This document shows positions 59,501 through 64,000 of a stretch of 64,000 bases of DNA, piece by piece; positions within the stretch are counted from its first letter, which is position 1; every line of letters begins with the position of its first letter. The notes under the pieces are model-generated. The model worked only from the letters and a program-made list of their open reading frames with translations. It did no database searches and had not been told where the DNA came from. Source of the DNA: Stentor roeselii (Eukaryota > Ciliophora > Heterotrichea > Heterotrichida > Stentoridae); contig RSEH01000227.1 of assembly GCA_006503475.1 (NCBI GenBank), positions 1 through 64,000 on the forward strand. The letters are read 5' to 3'. Position numbers and translations under genes: made by a program.

Positions 59501-62500
59501 ATTCCACTAGAAATGGAGACATCACTGAAACCCAATGTGCACCAAACATTTGAAGTTATGTCATCATCATCATCAAAACTTGCATCAATATTGATCTCAT
59601 CACCTTCTACTAAATCGATGTTGGTACTGAATGAAATTCCGAAGTAAACATCAGGAGTGCTCTTTAAGTCTGGGAAGATCCAGGCAGATTCATCAGAGAT
59701 TGTATAGGCATTATTATCAACACCTTTAATCGTGGTTTTAACCTTATTTCCAGTATCGTCAGCAGCTTGATCCCATTCAATTGGATCAACATTCACATCA
59801 TAAGTAATAGTTACACCACTGAATCCAACAGGTGTTTGATCAGGATCTCCCTTGGCTATTACTGGAAGAGTAACTCCTGAAACTTTAACAACAAGAGAAG
59901 GTTTTGATCCTGTCGACTTATCTAATGGAAGTGATGTCCAGACATCACTAGTAAGTGAACCAGTTAGAGTAGTTCCTCCAAGGGTAACAGTCCAATTATC
60001 TTCAACTGAATCCCAAGAGGACCCAAGAGTAATTTCTATCACTGCACCTGCGTACACAGATCCGGATGCGATTGGAAGAGTAAGTGTAAGAGTAATATCT
60101 GGAACTTTGTAGGTATAAGAATTTGATGTTGACGGGGTAAAGCTTGCAGTACCGAAAGTTGCTGCTGTTCCTGTTTTATAAACATAAACATTATTTATTT
60201 TAGATACGCATGTTGCTGGAGTCGTATAACCAGTTGATGCAGCTAGAGTTACTTTATCATCATCAGCATCATCTGTCCAAGTATTTTTTACAGTAACTGC
60301 AAGGCTATGTGTTGCTGCAGTTGTTGTAAATGTGCCAAGAATCACATTATAGTCTCCAGCAGAAAGTGTGGGTGATGATAAAACGAAATAATCGCCACTA
60401 TAAATTACAGCATAGTTGTAAGTTGTTGAGCTAGCTAGACTTGAAAGACTGAAGGTAATACTTGTTAAAGCAGCGCTGGTTGCTGGAATTTCAATATCCT
60501 CACTATCTGTTGGTGTAGCTACTGAGGAGGCGGTAGCAGCAGTATCTGCTCCAATTGAAGTTAGCAACATTTCATCATCATCAGAATCAACCACATAAAT
60601 ATCAACTTGCATCGAAGTATCAGTGCTTGCTGTTTGTGCTGGTAAAATATAAGTAAAAGTAGTTGAATCGGTGGTCAGTTTTGATAAAGTAAATGAAAGT
60701 GTATCGGTATCAATAATTGTTCCTTGATCATCAGTGGCTCCATCAACAGTTACTTCATCATCAACAGCAACTCCTAAGCCTGTAAAAACTTTATTCGATA
60801 CTACTTCAAATCTAAAAGTGTATCCTGTGAAGTCGAAATTATATGAAGGGTCAATAGTAAGCTTTGCAGGCATTCCAGCAATGATAAGATCTTGGCATAA
60901 TTTTTCTACGGTAACTGTTGCAAGGTCATCTTGATAAATTATCCTCCAAGGAGCAGCATATGAATAAATAGTTGAACCAACAGTTAGTGTCACAACAATC
61001 TCAGGAGTTTTCTTTAGGAAGGTGACAATCCCTGGAAGAAAGATATTGGCATCTGATGCTGATGTAATATAAGCAAGAGCCTCAGCGTTTGCTGTTACAT
61101 CAAGAGCTGGATTAGTGATTGTAATTGAAGTTGATGCAGCAAAGTTAATCTTATCTGTAACAGTTGCTTGAGTTGCACCGCTTTTAGTAGATACAACTAG
61201 TCCTTCAACTGTTGCCATCTTTGCAAGAATTGTTGATGAAAATCCAATTGTATTAGCTGCGAAAGCTGTTGCTCCTTGGATCACTGGTGCATAGATTTTA
61301 AGTGTATAAGATCCTGAAGTTAAGGCAACAGGCGCTGAGAAATAAACACCCAGACCATGAGTATCTGTAGTTCCTGCTGTGTTAACGCCAGTTTCATCAT
61401 CGTAAGCGGTATAAATACTTGCTTGTTTTACAGTTAATTCTGATCCAGATAGAGTAATATCACTGAATCCACTCTCATAAGCATCAATATCATCAGTACC
61501 ATCTGATGTGGTAATTGATGTAATTCCAATCGTTGATGCAGTTGCTTCAAACAAAATAGTTACCTTGAAATTTGTACCACCTGTGATAGTCGTGTCATCT
61601 CCAGTAGTTAGAAGGATAGTACTAGTTGTAGTACTTTCTACAGTATAAGTTTCAAAATCGTCAGTAACCACACCACACTCATCGGTATTTCCAGTTGTTG
61701 TAAGAGTTTGTTGTGCATCTGTTAAATAAGTATAGGAACATACCTTCAAACCATTGAATACAATTTCAACATCACCTCCTGGGGGAATATCATGATCAGC
61801 TTTAAGTGTCAATGTCATATAAGTCACAATTCCGTTGTACATGGTAGCAGCCTTGATAGCTGAATGAACAGGTGCAAAAGATACAACTGAAACTGAACCA
61901 GTAGTGGTTGCGTCTGAAGGACCACTTCCAGAGATCCATTTAAGGAGTGTATTAGTACCGTATCTCCAAACAGTTATTGTCCAAGTATAACTTCCACCAG
62001 TTGTAACAACACTTGGATTAGAGAATCCGCTAATAGTAAAGGTGAAATTTCCACTATCATCTCCAGAAACTTCATTCATTAAACCAAAGATTGTAGCACT
62101 TCCTTTTGAATCGAAATAAAATCCATCTTCCGGGTAGTCAGCTGCATTTGTGCTTAAATTTCTATCAAAGGTCAATGTTTCATATGTAAAGCTGTCGTCT
62201 AATTCAAAAACTAGATAGTCACCTGGATAAAGGGTCTCTCCATCACTCAAAGAGAATGAAAAACTCAAAGTAGAATCTTCAGAGACTGTATAATCATCTG
62301 TGTCGAATTCAACAGTCAAAGCATCTTCTTCAAGGTCTGGTTGAGCTTCAATCAGTGCAATGTAGCCATAAGAAACATCATTAGCAAGAATCTGTCCGTC
62401 AGCTGATTGTCTTACGACAAAACTAATAGGTCCGTAAACACCAGCTTCATTGAATAAATCTGCTACATCACAAGTAATGACATAATCATTATAAGACTCA

Positions 62501-62766
62501 TCTCCATAGGTATCAATATCGCAATTAAGAGTATCATCAAAATTTAGAATATTAGCTTCGACATATCCTGAAGAAAGATCATATTCGTCGCTTGTGCTGA
62601 AGTAAATTGAGATTTCTTCAACAGTATCATAGTGACTTGAATCAGTGTCAATTTGGGCTACAACCCATTGATCAGGCCATCCTACTGGAAGAGAGCCGAG
62701 CATATCGCCGTATCCGATATCAGAGAACTCAGAAAACACACCTATAATAATAAGTGGTAAAAACAT
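56572..62766 (-). CDS. Giant acidic surface protein, predicted GPI-anchored
   Basis: 2064 residues in one frame. A short hydrophobic N terminus (MFLPLIIIGVFS) looks like a signal peptide. The C terminus (SDSSSSGAVALVMAVAAYLL) has small Ser residues followed by a hydrophobic end with no charged tail, as in GPI-anchor signals. The body is very rich in Asp, Ser, Thr and Val, poor in Cys and Lys, with repeated beta-type segments (for example TFTISGFSNPSVVTTGGSYT and SFTLSKLTTDSTTFTYILPA) suggesting a chain of Ig-like or similar beta domains. The region about 1700-1900 is more helical (LEEYIQNYEDSVDAIYEEYD). No known domain name is assigned. A role in the cell coat, adhesion or mating is inferred. 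A decayed partial copy lies at 53578-54915. Confidence 0.88.
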   Translation of the reverse strand: MFLPLIIIGVFSEFSDIGYGDMLGSLPVGWPDQWVVAQIDTDSSHYDTVEEISIYFSTSDEYDLSSGYVEANILNFDDTLNCDIDTYGDESYNDYVITCDVADLFNEAGVYGPISFVVRQSADGQILANDVSYGYIALIEAQPDLEEDALTVEFDTDDYTVSEDSTLSFSFSLSDGETLYPGDYLVFELDDSFTYETLTFDRNLSTNAADYPEDGFYFDSKGSATIFGLMNEVSGDDSGNFTFTISGFSNPSVVTTGGSYTWTITVWRYGTNTLLKWISGSGPSDATTTGSVSVVSFAPVHSAIKAATMYNGIVTYMTLTLKADHDIPPGGDVEIVFNGLKVCSYTYLTDAQQTLTTTGNTDECGVVTDDFETYTVESTTTSTILLTTGDDTTITGGTNFKVTILFEATASTIGITSITTSDGTDDIDAYESGFSDITLSGSELTVKQASIYTAYDDETGVNTAGTTDTHGLGVYFSAPVALTSGSYTLKIYAPVIQGATAFAANTIGFSSTILAKMATVEGLVVSTKSGATQATVTDKINFAASTSITITNPALDVTANAEALAYITSASDANIFLPGIVTFLKKTPEIVVTLTVGSTIYSYAAPWRIIYQDDLATVTVEKLCQDLIIAGMPAKLTIDPSYNFDFTGYTFRFEVVSNKVFTGLGVAVDDEVTVDGATDDQGTIIDTDTLSFTLSKLTTDSTTFTYILPAQTASTDTSMQVDIYVVDSDDDEMLLTSIGADTAATASSVATPTDSEDIEIPATSAALTSITFSLSSLASSTTYNYAVIYSGDYFVLSSPTLSAGDYNVILGTFTTTAATHSLAVTVKNTWTDDADDDKVTLAASTGYTTPATCVSKINNVYVYKTGTAATFGTASFTPSTSNSYTYKVPDITLTLTLPIASGSVYAGAVIEITLGSSWDSVEDNWTVTLGGTTLTGSLTSDVWTSLPLDKSTGSKPSLVVKVSGVTLPVIAKGDPDQTPVGFSGVTITYDVNVDPIEWDQAADDTGNKVKTTIKGVDNNAYTISDESAWIFPDLKSTPDVYFGISFSTNIDLVEGDEINIDASFDDDDDITSNVWCTLGFSDVSISSGILTVVIAEDLSAGDIVTIIKDLAFTPAAAGDIQVDVTVSRDSTDIVDDSVEYSVSTASATVSSFTVDVSNNVPGLSSVHTFTVKLDTDLPAESLIYLDASSGYNIALGDVYSFKDDEEFTMYLWGEDGYFYEVNHWVVTYVTDTDYTADSEITFAFEVGNPSESGQWSVYVAWGNGTVIASDQSDAIDFTSEITNDIDVYFANPDFSDDLQTHSLDVEAFIGISATAESEFTVMFPAPYNLEFYESSSVKCSLTLAGVDVTLSSTTCPVSDNTVTFTLSAATEFADDSWAVFTIEELTTPKWGFTLNLSTYEYDDYSTWTGRFCVGYNEKDSDLSSLSFDNLNGAYFGFEVVYISYFEVNKGSTIYLTPGTYSGSFSVVPVNYEDGELSDLSGMLADQVVLTATAESYDDFEFTIEFSDDATYTLDFFNPEASFWIGASSATPEGMYYIQWNVDETPYEGEDEQYVKSFRSKLEVSSANMYTIEVDIQFDEFYIPPSGYSFPYKVFITQDELRGVSPYEDITLTFVDPSGNVSFYPEDGLVISAFETEAYIYASCYGCEAGSTYDITVELSDNANAFMIDDFTVTVGSPYTAEAEFELSVPDDSISSSGFEVYITSNSWAVVTWFVISEDIYNDDLAAYTNLTANTYNLGSSDDEAFTLEEYIQNYEDSVDAIYEEYDDYEDISVELILLARSVYFVGQTLVSDDDGGVLLQDFSGLLVPSSTYTVGAFVDNYWDANELPPFKSVDVTTDNALPACTIDITGDLVEADIVRLLSQSLDIAQEQILYPESDRRRLSTATVTLISGVSDTSSASSKVTSLGTAKLASQIGADSVSDPVDISAATSAEWDGEPVWDEIDDGVVTFNYTTTVSGYLYCVTEINSTYTSEYSERNIRFGLDRNGDSDEKRVKAEVSVDNYEYTFYYNETGYGVYDIACIVCDDYPITPTCSSIKNYTLDYSDSSSSGAVALVMAVAAYLLI

Positions 62767-64000
62767 GGTAAATTTTTTTAAAGTTTCCGGTACTTATACG
62801 GGTGGGGGTCGGAAAATCTACACCTTGATAAAAAAAAGTTGTAATCATGGAAAAAAATGTCGAGTTTTGGGGTAAATTAGGGTGGAGATGATTTTATAAT
62901 ATATAAATTCACGATGAACCAAATTTAATCAAATTTTGTTTTCTGGTTTTTGAGTCTGAAGAGACTCTTAGAAATGAATCTAAGCAGAGAAAAAGTGAAT
63001 CAATCTGTTGTGAAGTTGAGTTTTTACTCGGAATTCTAAAAGTCTTTCTCATTAGTTTTCAAGTTTTCTTAGATTGCTCTGCGATTACCCAGTCAAATCC
63101 CATAGTTAGTCAATGCTCCAATTAATTAACCTTTTAATTAATCACTTTCAGTGGAAACTCTAACCAGCAAATTTTCCCTTTTTACAGAGATCTTCAATTT
63201 TCTTCCCAACAACACATTCTCAAAAAACAAGAAAGCAGTAGTAAGTATATATATTGAAGTCCTATCTCTTAATGCACTTAAAATTCTTCCAAGATCCTTC
63301 TGCTGAGAGAAAAATTTTGAGCCACAATCTCAAAATTTAAATCCTGGCCTTTCCAAGACCAGCTGATCAAATTTGAAGACTTTGCATAGATAGATAATGG
63401 ACTCGTCTTATTCCTTGCTTTTTTTTAAAGCTCCAGGAGGAGAAGCATTTGTGAAATTTTGAAAATATTAATGAAATAGGTAATCATCCTAAAAATCGAG
63501 AATCGGATTTTAACATTTAGCAGCTGATTTTATTCTTACTCTTAAAGCACAATTTCAACTGCTCTGTGAAAAAGTTGATTTTTTTCAGGATTATAATTCG
63601 ATTAAATTTATAAAAAATATGACTACTTTGGTGATCAAAAACTCAAGAATGAAGCGAGGAATTTTGAAAAGAAACATTTTTCTAGGCTTAACAAATGCAG
63701 AGGATTACGAAAACCTAAATTTTCCCCGAAAAATTCGGAAAATCGGTAGAGAAGTCTGACTAGCTGAAAACTATTTAAGTATATTTTGTTCTTAGAATTT
63801 CTTCTCTTCTAAAACTATCTTCAAAGATTATCTTTTGATTTCGATTAAATATGAAATCCAAATGTTGAAATTTCAAAACCTAAACTTTTCTACTTTCGTC
63901 AATAATAATAAGATCTATATCATGAATAGTTGCACATCGGCTCACCTTTCAAAGATTTATCTCCTGTAAAATTTTATAAAATCTCGTAAAAATTAACCCT
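62767..64000. promoter_or_regulatory. Upstream of the giant gene and window end, no gene seen
   Basis: 62767-62900 is G-rich and C-poor on the plus strand (GGGTGGGGGTCGG), the usual pattern upstream of minus-strand genes here. From 62900 to the window end there is no coding frame or RNA motif that I can support. The window ends in TTAACCCT, a single telomere-like word with no repetition. Confidence 0.45.

Noticed and set aside
63993-64000. TTAACCCT at the window end as a telomere
   Set aside because: Only one telomere-like word, no tandem repetition, and the end is set by the window cut.

Overview
The window looks like macronuclear DNA of a heterotrich ciliate, most likely Stentor or a close relative. 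It is AT-rich and genes lie on both strands with very short gaps. TAA, TAG and TGA all end conserved genes, so the standard genetic code is in use. Nearly all genes lack introns; the few introns visible are only 14-15 nt long, a hallmark of heterotrichs. Gene identities fit a ciliate: a telomerase reverse transcriptase, DNA polymerase alpha, axoneme-type SHIPPO/STPGR-repeat proteins, coiled-coil proteins, many EF-hands, and a GPI-anchor-like giant surface protein. The organism call is inference; no species marker is present.

Layout: 1-7.7 kb is a gene-poor, stop-dense stretch holding only two small paralogous genes whose products start MGCV(S/P)SK. 7.7-18.5 kb is dense: glutamate dehydrogenase, two coiled-coil or structural genes, a DHHC palmitoyltransferase sharing a 10-bp divergent spacer with a three-exon gene, and a DYRK kinase. 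18-24.5 kb holds two related SHIPPO-like genes, a PH plus papain-fold gene, two UBA-like paralogs, a small C2H2 protein and a two-TM protein. 24.5-36.5 kb carries a Cys-rich putative RNA-binding gene followed upstream by TERT, a PP2C-like pseudophosphatase, a small EF-hand protein, a TPR protein and a spliced STPGR gene. 37.7-52.7 kb has POLA1, coiled-coil genes, a B-box/kinase/LRR fusion, an HspBP1/Fes1-like factor, a RING protein and a 1501-residue EF-hand protein. 53-55 kb is a graveyard: a decayed coiled-coil gene with an amplified 12-codon unit and, head to head with it, a decayed partial copy of the giant surface-protein gene. The intact giant gene fills 56.6-62.8 kb.

There are no operons in the bacterial sense. 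Functional themes are genome maintenance (TERT, POLA1), cilia and cytoskeleton (STPGR proteins, coiled coils, a possible Sfi1-like protein), Ca2+ and membrane signalling (EF-hands, four N-myristoylation-type N termini, a DHHC enzyme), and protein quality control (Fes1-like, RING).

The most notable observations are two candidate 14-nt introns, which would be below the usual 15-nt minimum; an extreme lack of G on the sense strand just upstream of many start codons; three cases where a gene's own 3' end has been tandemly duplicated; and the pair of dual-acylation-type microproteins alone in a gene desert. I found no tRNA, rRNA, CRISPR array or recognisable transposon.
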